The translations under genes and the position numbers were made by a program. The notes beneath the pieces are model-generated. The model made no database searches. It had not been told where the DNA came from and saw only the letters and a program-made list of their open reading frames with translations. From NCBI RefSeq assembly GCF_014762705.1, contig NZ_JABURL010000088.1:1-36563 (forward strand): DNA of 36,563 bases, written 5' to 3'. Positions 1 through 8,445 of this stretch are shown here, piece after piece; the first letter of the stretch is position 1; each line of letters begins with the position of its first letter. This stretch comes from Cyclobacterium sp. Its GTDB lineage: Bacteria; Bacteroidota; Bacteroidia; Cytophagales; Cyclobacteriaceae.

Positions 1-863
1 GGGGTATGTGGCCCGGGCAGCGGCAAAGACAAAAAAAACGGTTGGACGGCCGATTGTCGGTCGATAAAGGCCAAACCCTTAGCGGTAATTTCATCCAGGT
101 AATCTTCCGCCCGAAACGAGGGCGCCATCTCCCCCTGACGCCACCACACGCCTTTTTCCCAGTACACGGCCTGATCGTTGCTGTGTTTCTTGTCCCAGGA
201 AAATTCCGTGTTTTCCTTTCGAATGGGATACACTTCCGTAGTCAAGATCACTTCCGGATCCAGTATCCGGTGATTTTCCAGAAAAACATAGGGGGGAATG
301 TCCAGGGATGCCGGGTGGATGTAGGAATAATCAAAGCCAAAATCATTCGGTCCCGCAACAACCGGCTGGCTGTAATCCACATTGGAATGGCCGCTTTCAG
401 CATCCAATCCAGCGGGCTTGCCATCCTTCGTGACCCAATCCAGCCCCAGATGCCACTTCCCTACAATGCCGGTGCGATAACCCGCCTTTTTTAGGAATTT
501 GGCCATTGTATGGCGGTTTTCCTTTATTACCAGAGGAGCAAATCCACTGATGCCCCGTGCCGCTTCAGGTGTCCGGAAGGCATATTCTCCCGTAAGTAAA
601 CCAAATCTTGAAGGTGTACACACCGAGGCACTGGCATGAGCATTGGAAAAGGAAATGCCCTCAGCAACCAGTTGATCCAGGGCAGGCGTTTCAATTTTGG
701 ATAGTGGATTCAAGGCCTTAATATCCCCGTAACCCATATCATCGGCAAAAATGATCACAATGTTAGGGGGATCCGTTCGCGGATCGAATTCCTGGCCCAA
801 CAAATCCGTTCCCAGGAAAAGAATCAGGTAAATGAATAGACTTACTCTAAACCAATTTTTCAT
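1..863 (-). CDS. Sulfatase (type I, Cys-type), 3' end missing
   Basis: This gene starts at an ATG at 863 and runs out of the window at base 1, so 287 residues are visible and the C-terminus is absent. An N-terminal hydrophobic stretch (about residues 7-22, then LLG-Q) looks like a type I signal peptide. The sulfatase N-domain follows: metal-binding D41-D42 in the FADDMGYGD segment, and the signature C82-T-P-S-R, where Cys is normally converted to formylglycine. A GKWHLG segment, conserved in the family, is also present. The family hydrolyses sulfate esters, in this setting probably on a polysaccharide in the periplasm or outside. It begins 6 bases after the beta-propeller glycosidase-like gene ends, so it is the third visible gene of a minus-strand operon. 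The maturase needed for formylglycine formation is not in the window. Family assignment is very secure; substrate is unknown. Confidence 0.95.
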   Translation of the reverse strand, partial: MKNWFRVSLFIYLILFLGTDLLGQEFDPRTDPPNIVIIFADDMGYGDIKALNPLSKIETPALDQLVAEGISFSNAHASASVCTPSRFGLLTGEYAFRTPEAARGISGFAPLVIKENRHTMAKFLKKAGYRTGIVGKWHLGLDWVTKDGKPAGLDAESGHSNVDYSQPVVAGPNDFGFDYSYIHPASLDIPPYVFLENHRILDPEVILTTEVYPIRKENTEFSWDKKHSNDQAVYWEKGVWWRQGEMAPSFRAEDYLDEITAKGLAFIDRQSAVQPFFLSLPLPGPHT

Positions 864-869
864 ACGTTT

Positions 870-1925
870 TTAATTTAAAGGCAGGGAGGTGGACAGCGCA
901 ATCACCCTACCCCTGTCTCCCACTGCATTGTAAAAATGATAGGTAACTCCCTCCCATCGAATTACCCATGGTTTATGGGCATATAGTTTATCGTATGGCG
1001 CTGAAGGGGCCACCAGGTCCTCCCCTTCCCAATCCGTCCAGTGAACCAGATCGTAAGAGCAGGCAAACCGCTCAAAGGCCCCGGGTTTCCAGAAAGCCCC
1101 AAAGTAAAACATGACGTACAAGTCTCCGAGCTTCACCACCTGTGCATCTCCGCAAATACCCTCTCCGCGGGTGATGACCGGTTCATCCCCTATCCTTGTC
1201 CAATTTACCATATCCTCTGACCCCGCCATGCCGATACTTTCATAGGTAGCGGTGTCACCTTTGGCATTGTAATACATGACAAAGGGGTAACCTGTTAGCC
1301 GATCTTCATCGCCAATGATATGGGACTTGTAGATTTTATCCGTTTCAAACCATCGGGCAGCCGAATCGCCGGGCAACAAAACAGGGGTATCGATTCGCTC
1401 CCACTCTTCCCCCAGGACAAGGTGATCCGATTTTGCCATTCCGACACCCAGGGTGCCTGCTTCGTAACCTTCAGTTGCTCCGCCCAGGTAGGACATCCAG
1501 TATTTGCCTTCATGAGTAGCAACCTCATTTCCAGCGCCCCATTTGGTGTCCACCAGCGCCAGGTAACCTGCTTTTTGATTCGCATCCCAGGTACCGGGGG
1601 TAAATGAAAGCAGCCTGCCTTGCTCTTCCCAATTCAGCAGGTTGTTGCTTTTCGCCAGCCAGGTTTCATACCCCCTTCCATCAAAGACGATATAGGTCAT
1701 GTACCAATCACCTTCGTACCGAAAAATAGTGGGACTGTCCACCATTTTGGTGGTATCCCTGTGCTGAAACACAACTCCGTATTTATAGGGAGTTTTCACC
1801 TGTTCGTATACCTCCTGCATGCGTTTCAACGAAACTTCATTAGGAAGGGGGCCAGCGGAGCGGCAAGAAATCAGGATGAGACAGGCAAATGTTACCAGAA
1901 TCAATCGCCGAAAACAGCCCATCAC
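870..1925 (-). CDS. Five-bladed beta-propeller glycosidase-like lipoprotein (GH43/GH117/GH130-like fold)
   Basis: The 351-residue product has a lipoprotein signal peptide with lipobox LISC (Cys21), so it is probably anchored in the outer membrane or periplasm. The remainder shows repeated blade motifs of the GH43-GH117-GH130 propeller class: SPTIFRYEGDWYMTY near residue 64, then HEGKYWMSYLGG, YPFVMYYNAKG, LGDLYVMFYFGAF and HKPWVIRWEGVTYHFYNAVG. Such a pattern of an aromatic-rich beta strand every 50-60 residues is typical of enzymes acting on arabinan, xylan, neoagaro- or manno-oligosaccharides. I cannot assign one GH family, so catalytic residues are not named. It lies 7 bases after the Gfo/Idh gene and 6 bases before the sulfatase gene, which supports joint action on one glycan. 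It might instead be a non-catalytic or phosphorylase-type propeller. Confidence 0.85.
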   Translation of the reverse strand: MMGCFRRLILVTFACLILISCRSAGPLPNEVSLKRMQEVYEQVKTPYKYGVVFQHRDTTKMVDSPTIFRYEGDWYMTYIVFDGRGYETWLAKSNNLLNWEEQGRLLSFTPGTWDANQKAGYLALVDTKWGAGNEVATHEGKYWMSYLGGATEGYEAGTLGVGMAKSDHLVLGEEWERIDTPVLLPGDSAARWFETDKIYKSHIIGDEDRLTGYPFVMYYNAKGDTATYESIGMAGSEDMVNWTRIGDEPVITRGEGICGDAQVVKLGDLYVMFYFGAFWKPGAFERFACSYDLVHWTDWEGEDLVAPSAPYDKLYAHKPWVIRWEGVTYHFYNAVGDRGRVIALSTSLPLN

Positions 1926-1932
1926 CGAAACT

Positions 1933-3345
1933 TTAAAGCTTGTAATACTCCTCCCATCCTTTTCTTGGAGGAACGCCAGCTAAAAGTTCATTGGCAAGGG
2001 CATGGTTGGTTATTTGTTTGGTCTCCCTGTCAAACTTCAAATGTGCCTTTAGTCGCTGTGAAAGAACTCCAAGGGTGAATACCTGGCTCAAGGGTCCGGC
2101 AATATCAAAGGAAGACCTGCACTTTTCCTCGCCTTTACAGGCTTTCAGGAAATTGGCAAAGTGGTTGGACGGACTTTCCGGAACCTCTGGAAGTTGAGAG
2201 GCCATGTCCCTGGCCTTTTCTTCTGGGATAATGGATAAGGTACTTCCGTGTGAACCACCCTTAAAGGTCAGATCTTTACCATAAATGATTTTGCCAGGGT
2301 TGAGCTTGGCCGGCTGTAACTGTCCATCGCTCGGCGGTGGAATATTGGGATCCAACTCGGATACTCCGTACCCTTCCGGTACCGGAGGAATGTTGTTTTG
2401 TCCGTCATACCAGGTTATGGTCATGGCTGGCATGTCTTTCCGTTGCGGGAATTTAAAATCAAGGGTAGTTTCCATCGGAAAGAAAAAGGTATTGTGACCA
2501 TCTAATCTGGTAGGGATGATTTCTTCGGGAAGCCCCAAATCGAGAAATTCATGGGCAGTATCCATAATATGCGCTCCCCAATCACCCAGAGCACCCATTC
2601 CAAAGTCGTACCAACACCTCCATTGCCCATTCACCAGATCCTCATTGTAGGCATGCTCATGTGCCGTGGTGTGCCAGGTATCCCAATCCATGGTATCTGG
2701 TATGGGCTGCTTATCCGGAAAAGAAATGATATTGGTATCCCAGCCATGCCATCTTCTGCGACCATTCATATGGGCCGTCATTTTGGTGACATCCTTGATT
2801 ATTCCTGCATCTTTCCAGGCTTTAAATTGAAAATAATTGGCTTCCGAATGTCCCTGATTTCCCATTTGGGTGGCCACCTTGTATTTTTTTGCCCCATCCA
2901 TCATCAATTGCACCTCTTGAAAAGTTCGGGCCATGGGCTTTTCTACATAAACATGCTTCCCGAGTGACATGGCCAGCATGGTAATGGGAAAGTGAGAAAA
3001 ATCAGGTGTACCGACGCTTACTGCTTCGATATCCTTCCCCATCTTGTCAAACATTTCCCTGAAATCCTTAAATCTTGGTACATCAGGAAACATTTTCATG
3101 ACCTCCTCTGTATGTGGTGCTCCCATATCCACATCACATAGGGCAACAATATTGGCCAGACCAGTTTCATGCAGGGATTTGGTGATACTACCACCCCTGT
3201 GACCTATGCCACAACAGGCAAGATTAACTTTATCACTAGGTGCCACATGCCCCAATGGTTTGCCCATGACAAAAGAGGGAATCAGGGAAACACCTGCAGC
3301 CCCTAATGCACTGGTTTTTAAGAATTTTCTACGCTTGTTATTCAT
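1933..3345 (-). CDS. Gfo/Idh/MocA family oxidoreductase, Tat-exported
   Basis: The 470-residue protein begins with a twin-arginine type leader (KRRKFLKTSALGAAG), so it is probably exported folded with its nucleotide cofactor. A Rossmann motif GIGHRG lies at residues 46-51 and the family signature EKP at 135-137 (HVYVEKPMAR), where Lys is the usual catalytic residue. The C-terminal half is the alpha/beta domain with a bacterial extension (MDWDTWHTTAHEHAYNEDL, GMGALGDWGAHIMDTAHEF). Members oxidise or reduce sugar hydroxyls with NAD(P); some exported members use bound NAD to make 3-keto sugars or act as glycosidases by a redox mechanism (GH109-type). It is the first gene of the unit with the propeller protein and sulfatase, and is divergent from a DUF1080 gene. 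The exact reaction is inference. Confidence 0.92.
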   Translation of the reverse strand: MNNKRRKFLKTSALGAAGVSLIPSFVMGKPLGHVAPSDKVNLACCGIGHRGGSITKSLHETGLANIVALCDVDMGAPHTEEVMKMFPDVPRFKDFREMFDKMGKDIEAVSVGTPDFSHFPITMLAMSLGKHVYVEKPMARTFQEVQLMMDGAKKYKVATQMGNQGHSEANYFQFKAWKDAGIIKDVTKMTAHMNGRRRWHGWDTNIISFPDKQPIPDTMDWDTWHTTAHEHAYNEDLVNGQWRCWYDFGMGALGDWGAHIMDTAHEFLDLGLPEEIIPTRLDGHNTFFFPMETTLDFKFPQRKDMPAMTITWYDGQNNIPPVPEGYGVSELDPNIPPPSDGQLQPAKLNPGKIIYGKDLTFKGGSHGSTLSIIPEEKARDMASQLPEVPESPSNHFANFLKACKGEEKCRSSFDIAGPLSQVFTLGVLSQRLKAHLKFDRETKQITNHALANELLAGVPPRKGWEEYYKL

Positions 3346-3541
3346 CTTTTATTTATATGGTTATTTCGAAAGCTATTGTTTGATATTGATTAAAGTTGTT
3401 TTCATTTTTCCCAATGCAGGAATATCCGAAGTAATCTTTCAGTCATGAATTTAGAAGAAATAAGGAGATTTATAGCAAAAAATTATCCATTACTTTTTAT
3501 AAAAAGTTTGAATTGGCTATAAATTGCGCTTAAATTTCGGA

Positions 3542-4627
3542 ATGTTTTGTTCCTATAGATTTTTTCCAGTACTGATTTACGTGGTTTTAGCTGTTGCCTG
3601 CGAACCTGGAGTCAAAGACAATGACCTGGGATTCCAACTGCTCGTGCAAGACACCCTTTCCATTGATTTTGAAGGAGAAATCCATGCGGGAGATTTTCGG
3701 GAAAATCAGGGAATCATCTACAATTACAGGTCTGGAGAATACCTTAAGTTTGACAGTACCGGTAGAGAATTGACCAGAAATTCCTTACCAGCGGAAGGAG
3801 AAAATGGATTGTTTTATGTCAATTCAATTAAAATATTAGACAGTGGGGAGGTTTTAGCCCAGTCCATTAAAGGCGAAATTGGACTTTTGGATAGGGAACT
3901 CCGGCTAAAGGAAAAAATGTTTATGCCCTTTCCCAATGGTGCCATGGATTTGAAGAGAAACGTGAGCACTATAGAAAAATGGAACAACAATCTCCTGCTT
4001 TTTTATCCTGGCAGGGGCAATAAAAGCCCCTATACTTTGGGGTATTACCGTGACAATTATCTGCTGGAAAAATTGGATCTGAATACCGGTAAAAGCAGTC
4101 CATTTCTAAAGTTATCCCCCGAAAGCCAATACCAAAAAGACCTTTATTTCGAGCCTCCCCTCGCGTTGATCAGTGCTTTGGGGGATCAGTTGTATTTTGC
4201 TTTTAATAAAGAACCCCTCATCCACCGTTATAACCTGAGAAATGATGGAGATTGGCAGGCATCCATACCTTTGGATCCGGATCAATTTATCCAAATAAAA
4301 GGGCAAAAATTACCACTGGGAAATGATGGTACCGTTTTGGCGGAGGGGGAGATTACCGGGTTATATGCATTGGATAATGGCTTTGCCGTGACTTACTTTG
4401 AGGGCCTGGAAAATATACCCAATCAGCAATTAGCCAAACCTCCAGGGCAGAGACTAAAGATTTACAACAATAAAACGGGCTGGGCTTCTCCGGTAGCTTT
4501 ACCGGCTGAATTGCTGTTTATGCTAAATTTTGAAGGACCCGACCGCCCATTTTACGCCATCGTTAACCCCATCTATACTGGTCCATTAAAAAACCAGATT
4601 AAAATCCTTAAATTACATCTACAATAA
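3542..4627 (+). CDS. DUF4221-like beta-propeller lipoprotein
   Basis: About 361 residues from the ATG at 3542; an in-frame TTG at 3524 exists, but the ATG gives a compact lipoprotein signal peptide ending in AVAC (Cys20). After the signal the protein is rich in short beta strands with recurring aromatic and Asp/Gly turns (for example GIIYNYRSGEYLKFDSTG and YTLGYYRDNYLLEKLDL), the pattern of a six- or seven-bladed propeller. It resembles the DUF4221 lipoproteins of Cyclobacteriaceae, whose function is not established. It is transcribed away from the Gfo/Idh operon and lies 11 bases before the DUF1080 gene, so the two are probably co-transcribed. No catalytic motif is evident; a binding or surface role is possible. 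Confidence 0.75.
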   Translation: MFCSYRFFPVLIYVVLAVACEPGVKDNDLGFQLLVQDTLSIDFEGEIHAGDFRENQGIIYNYRSGEYLKFDSTGRELTRNSLPAEGENGLFYVNSIKILDSGEVLAQSIKGEIGLLDRELRLKEKMFMPFPNGAMDLKRNVSTIEKWNNNLLLFYPGRGNKSPYTLGYYRDNYLLEKLDLNTGKSSPFLKLSPESQYQKDLYFEPPLALISALGDQLYFAFNKEPLIHRYNLRNDGDWQASIPLDPDQFIQIKGQKLPLGNDGTVLAEGEITGLYALDNGFAVTYFEGLENIPNQQLAKPPGQRLKIYNNKTGWASPVALPAELLFMLNFEGPDRPFYAIVNPIYTGPLKNQIKILKLHLQ

Positions 4628-4638
4628 CCAATAGCATT

Positions 4639-5511
4639 ATGGATAAAAGGAATCATTTTCAATCAATAATTTGTATCCTAATAAGTAGCCTTTTGATGGC
4701 TTGCTCGCCTGGCACCGTAAAGCAGGAACAGGAAATAGACATCAAGAATGGCTGGAGAAGCCTTTTCAATGGGAAGGACATGGAAAACTGGCGAATAAAA
4801 ATTTCCAAACATGAACTGGATGAAAACTATGCCAATACTTTCCGGGTGGAAGATGGCTTACTTAAGGTAAGGTACGATGGATATGAAGCCTTTGACCGGC
4901 AGTATGGCCATATTTTTTATGATGAGTCTTTTTCTCATTACCTCTACAGGGTAGAATACCGCTTTGTGGGAGAACAGGCACCGGAAGGTGAAGGATGGGC
5001 GTTGCGAAACTCCGGCGTCATGTTACATGGGCAGGATCCGGAAACAATGACCAAAGATCAGGATTTCCCCATTTCTATAGAGGGGCAGTTACTTGGGGGA
5101 GATGGTGAAAACCCAAGAACGACCAGTAACCTCTGCACGCCTGGTACAAATGTGGTAATGGATAACGAACTCTTCACTCCACATTGTGTCAACTCATCAT
5201 CCAAGACTTACCATGGTGAGCAATGGGTAGTGGCTGATTTTCTTGTTTTGGGAGATTCGGTTATTCACCATATTCTGGAAAAGGACACGGTACTTACCTA
5301 TTACCAACCGCAAATCGGTGGAGGAAATGTCAGTAACCATAACCCTGAAGTAAAAAAAGACGGTCAATTGATTTCCGAAGGTTTTATTTCACTCCAAAGT
5401 GAAAGTCACCCAATTGACTTCAAAAGAGTGGAAATTTTTGACCTTTCTCCTTACCGGAATGATCCTGCCAAACTGGAGGAGGTATTGGAACTATTAAAAG
5501 TTGAAAAATAA
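4639..5511 (+). CDS. DUF1080 (3-keto-disaccharide hydrolase family) lipoprotein
   Basis: The 290-residue product has a lipobox LMAC (Cys22), followed by acidic and polar residues, suggesting surface or outer-membrane anchoring. The family hallmark GWRSLFNGKDMENWRIK starts about residue 38, followed by FRVEDGLLKV, the paired strands YRVEYRF, and the NSGVMLHGQD and FPISIEGQLLGG segments, all typical of the DUF1080 concanavalin-like jelly roll. Characterised members cleave 3-keto-glycosides made by Gfo/Idh-type or FAD-dependent oxidoreductases. The gene is the second in a plus-strand unit with the DUF4221-like lipoprotein, divergent from a Gfo/Idh gene, and is followed directly by a hairpin terminator shared with the convergent alditol-oxidase-like gene. 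The role in a keto-sugar route is inferred from family and neighbours. Confidence 0.92.
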   Translation: MDKRNHFQSIICILISSLLMACSPGTVKQEQEIDIKNGWRSLFNGKDMENWRIKISKHELDENYANTFRVEDGLLKVRYDGYEAFDRQYGHIFYDESFSHYLYRVEYRFVGEQAPEGEGWALRNSGVMLHGQDPETMTKDQDFPISIEGQLLGGDGENPRTTSNLCTPGTNVVMDNELFTPHCVNSSSKTYHGEQWVVADFLVLGDSVIHHILEKDTVLTYYQPQIGGGNVSNHNPEVKKDGQLISEGFISLQSESHPIDFKRVEIFDLSPYRNDPAKLEEVLELLKVEK

Positions 5512-5515
5512 AAAT

Positions 5516-5550
5516 AGAGCGGCCTTAAATTTGATCGAGGCGGCTCTTTT
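5516..5550. terminator. Shared hairpin terminator between convergent genes
   Basis: Arms at 5516-5525 (AGAGCGGCCT) and 5538-5547 (AGGCGGCTCT) pair over 10 positions with a single central G-G mismatch and a 12-base loop. A TTTT run follows on the plus strand, and it sits 4 bases after the DUF1080 stop codon. The minus-strand gene ends at 5550, so the hairpin could serve both directions, although the T run favours the plus strand. Confidence 0.7.
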
Positions 5551-6920
5551 TATGTTTTTGACAATAGATTTTTTTGAAGGAATTCATTGACAAATTTTCC
5601 TGAAGGATCCATTTCCTTCATCAGGCCTACAAAATCATCCATCCGCTCATATTGCTCCTTCAGGTAATTCTGATCAAAGGTAAATAGCTTTCCCCAATGA
5701 GGCCTTACCTGAAATGGTTTTAATTGTGCTTCAATTTTCGGCAACAATTTGCGGACATTTTCCCAGTCCGGCTTCCAGGTAAAATGAATGGCTATACTAT
5801 CCCTGCCATAAGCAGGACTCAACCACAGTTCATCCTTTTTTATAGAACGGATTTCTGAAATCAGCAGAAAAGGATAAATCTCATTCCCCATGGAATAAAT
5901 CGCATTTATGGCTGCAATAGACTGACTTCTGGGGACAAAATACTCCGACTGAAGCTCCTCCCCACTACTGGGGGTAAAGTCCATTTTAAAATGGGGAAGC
6001 CGCTCGTGCCAGGCACCCGCAAGCCCCATTTGCGCTGTGCAATTGACAGGAGAAATTTCTTTAATCGGGTGCAGGTGGTCTTGGGCCAAAGAGGCTCCAA
6101 GAAAGCTTTCGGGCATGGCATCTTTCTGTCCTATACCCTGCCCCTTCTTCTTGATCCACAATTGATTTACTTTTTCCCCCTGCCAGTCGGTAAATAAACT
6201 CACACTGTAGCCGGAAGAAAAAACCGTATCAAACTGGGCATTAAGTTGTTGCAGGGAAAGATTTTCATAAACAAATTGCCTGACAGTAAAGGTTGGCTGA
6301 ATACGCAAACGCATCCTTGTCACTACACCCAGAGCACCAAGGTGAACCACCGATGCTTTCATTTCCTCTGGATTGGAATCCTCGCTAAAAAGCCGGATTT
6401 CTCCATTGGCTTTAATCATTTCCATGGCTGTCACCGCAGTAGACAAATTTCCATTTTGATCACCCGACCCATGGGTTCCTGTGGCACAGGCACCGGCAAC
6501 TGAAATATGCGGCAATGATGCCAGGTTGTGCAGGGCAAATCCTTGCTCCTGAAGTATTTTGGCCAGAACCCCATATTGTACGGCCCCGTTAACTGAGACC
6601 GTTCTCCCATCTGCAGAAAACTGAATGTTTGGATCCAACTTTGCAAGAGAAACCTGTCTCAGCTGACTGTCTGCAATGCCATTAAAGGAATGCCTGGTCC
6701 CTAAAACTTTAACCTTATCCTGCTGCTTAACGGCTGAAAGTACTTCAAGTTCCTGTTCTGGTTCCTCCAATGTTTGGGTACTGTAGGTAACATTCCCTGC
6801 CCAATTGGTCCTCACCGGACCCTGTTGTTTTTTATATGGCGAATCGCAAGATATCATAGGAAGTACCCAATTGGCCCCAACAAGAAATGAGGAATTTTTT
6901 AGAAACTGTCTTTTTTTCAT
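5550..6920 (-). CDS. FAD-linked oxidase, alditol/xylitol oxidase-like (D-arabinono-1,4-lactone oxidase superfamily)
   Basis: The 456-residue protein starts MKKRQFLK with a Tat-like leader, and a Cys at residue 25 (MISC) gives a possible Tat-lipoprotein signal. The FAD_binding_4 (PCMH-type) domain carries GTRHSFN at 74-80; by homology with alditol oxidase, His77 is the likely covalent flavin site. LASLPHISVAGACATGTHGSG follows, and the C-terminal ALO domain has the family motif RPHWGKLF. Relatives oxidise xylitol, sorbitol or aldonolactones with O2, making aldose and H2O2. The gene begins 14 bases after glutamate dehydrogenase ends and is probably in its transcript. Secretion suggests it acts on a periplasmic polyol or sugar. 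The exact substrate is unknown; a sugar dehydrogenase using another acceptor is possible. Confidence 0.9.
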   Translation of the reverse strand: MKKRQFLKNSSFLVGANWVLPMISCDSPYKKQQGPVRTNWAGNVTYSTQTLEEPEQELEVLSAVKQQDKVKVLGTRHSFNGIADSQLRQVSLAKLDPNIQFSADGRTVSVNGAVQYGVLAKILQEQGFALHNLASLPHISVAGACATGTHGSGDQNGNLSTAVTAMEMIKANGEIRLFSEDSNPEEMKASVVHLGALGVVTRMRLRIQPTFTVRQFVYENLSLQQLNAQFDTVFSSGYSVSLFTDWQGEKVNQLWIKKKGQGIGQKDAMPESFLGASLAQDHLHPIKEISPVNCTAQMGLAGAWHERLPHFKMDFTPSSGEELQSEYFVPRSQSIAAINAIYSMGNEIYPFLLISEIRSIKKDELWLSPAYGRDSIAIHFTWKPDWENVRKLLPKIEAQLKPFQVRPHWGKLFTFDQNYLKEQYERMDDFVGLMKEMDPSGKFVNEFLQKNLLSKT

Positions 6921-6934
6921 GGCAGGGTATTCTC

Positions 6935-8353
6935 TTAAGGAAAAATCCCGAGGTCCATGTAAGAAATGGCTATCCTTTCCAGGGCTACAATAAATCCGGC
7001 GGTTCTAAGATCTTTAATACCCTTTTCTTTTTTCACAGCATTCATGTGATGATAGGCTGTAACCATGGTTTCTTCCAAACCCGAGTTCACCAAATCTCTT
7101 TCACTTGCACCTCTAACGATCAAATCCTTTTGTTCATCACTAAAAGAATCGCCCGTCGCTTTTTCTATACTTTCTAAAAGGGCTTCATACTTTTTCATGT
7201 CATAGCGCTTCTCCAGTTTCCCGAAAGAAACTCTGGAAAGATTCTTCAGCCATTCAAAATAGGAAACCGTCACACCCCCTGCATTCAGGTACATGTCGGG
7301 AATAACCATGACCCCTTTCTCCAATAGAATTTTATTCGCGTCCTGAGTGACAGGACCATTTGCAGCTTCTCCAATAATTTTAGCTTGAACTTGATCCGCA
7401 TTTTCCAGTGTAATCTGGTTCTCCAGGGCTGCAGGTATCAATATGTCACAGGGATAGGTAAGTAAAGAATTACTGTCTTCTATAAAGGTGCCTTCTCCAT
7501 ACCCCTTAAATCCTTTGTTTGCAATTTGATAAGCTTTAATCGCGTCTACATCGATCCCGTCTTCATTCCAGATTCCTCCATTGTATTCCGCGATTCCAAT
7601 AATTTTGGCGCCTGCTTCCTCCAAAAATTTGGCAGAATAATAACCCACGTTACCTAGCCCCTGAACGATGATTTTTTTACCTCTAAGTCCCACGGTCAAA
7701 CCCAAAGCATCCATGTCTTCTTTCACACTGACAGCTTCACGAATACCGATGAACACACCCATACCGGTAGCTTCCGTTCTTCCGTCTATACCATGCTGGG
7801 ACAGGGGCTTTCCTGTTACACACCCCTTTGCATTGATAACTTCTGGATTAAAGGCTTCAAATGTATCCACAATCCAGGCCATTTCCCGGCTACCTGTACC
7901 ATAGTCCGGGGCTGGAACATCAATGGCAGGACCGATGAATTTCTTTTTGATCAACTCTGAAGTATACCTTCGGGTAATTTTTTCCAATTGATCAACATTG
8001 TATTTGGTGGGATCAATGGTAACTCCTCCTTTGGCGCCTCCATAAGGAATATTGACCAGGGCACATTTATAGGTCATCAAAGCCGCAAGTCCTTTAACCT
8101 CGTCTTCATTTACAAAGCTGCTGTATCGAATTCCTCCCTTCACGGGCAATTTATGCGTAGAATGCTGCACCCGGTAGCCTTCAATAACCTGATAGCTTCC
8201 ATCACCATTCCTTAAAGGGAAGTTAAACTTGTAAATACTATTGCATTGCTTGATTTGGTCCAAAAGTCCCGGATGGATATCCATATGACTGGCCGCATGG
8301 TCTACTACCTTACAAACATCATCAAAAAGACTGTATTCATGCTGTTCTCCCAT
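6935..8353 (-). CDS. Glu/Leu/Phe/Val dehydrogenase (glutamate dehydrogenase)
   Basis: From the ATG at 8353 the product is 472 residues. An in-frame TTG at 8404 would add 17 hydrophobic residues not expected for this family, so I reject it. Conserved features by that numbering: K72 in VKGGIRY, K96 in TYKCA, catalytic K108 in PYGGAKGGV and D145 in GPAIDVPAPDYGTG, followed by the Rossmann motif QGLGNVG and the C-terminal PDMYLNAGGVTVSYFEW segment. The enzyme interconverts glutamate with 2-oxoglutarate plus ammonia using NAD(P) in the cytoplasm. Branched-chain amino acid dehydrogenases share the fold, but the length and K72/K96 fit glutamate dehydrogenase. It is followed after 14 bases by the alditol-oxidase-like gene and preceded, 92 bases upstream, by the second sulfatase. 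Confidence 0.95.
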   Translation of the reverse strand: MGEQHEYSLFDDVCKVVDHAASHMDIHPGLLDQIKQCNSIYKFNFPLRNGDGSYQVIEGYRVQHSTHKLPVKGGIRYSSFVNEDEVKGLAALMTYKCALVNIPYGGAKGGVTIDPTKYNVDQLEKITRRYTSELIKKKFIGPAIDVPAPDYGTGSREMAWIVDTFEAFNPEVINAKGCVTGKPLSQHGIDGRTEATGMGVFIGIREAVSVKEDMDALGLTVGLRGKKIIVQGLGNVGYYSAKFLEEAGAKIIGIAEYNGGIWNEDGIDVDAIKAYQIANKGFKGYGEGTFIEDSNSLLTYPCDILIPAALENQITLENADQVQAKIIGEAANGPVTQDANKILLEKGVMVIPDMYLNAGGVTVSYFEWLKNLSRVSFGKLEKRYDMKKYEALLESIEKATGDSFSDEQKDLIVRGASERDLVNSGLEETMVTAYHHMNAVKKEKGIKDLRTAGFIVALERIAISYMDLGIFP

Positions 8354-8445
8354 AAAATTATTTTGGTTTAAAATTTTTAAAATCGACAAGCTGAAAAGGC
8401 TCAATTCCTGTGCCTAAATCCCCAATATAAGAATTTATTAAGAGA

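Noticed and set aside
6-494. Open frame of 162 codons on the plus strand
   Set aside because: It lies fully inside the minus-strand sulfatase, which has clear catalytic motifs; the plus frame shows no domain or signal and is an overlap artefact.
1620-2078. Plus-strand open frame of 152 codons
   Set aside because: It spans the ends of two well-supported minus-strand genes (propeller lipoprotein and Gfo/Idh) and has no recognisable features.
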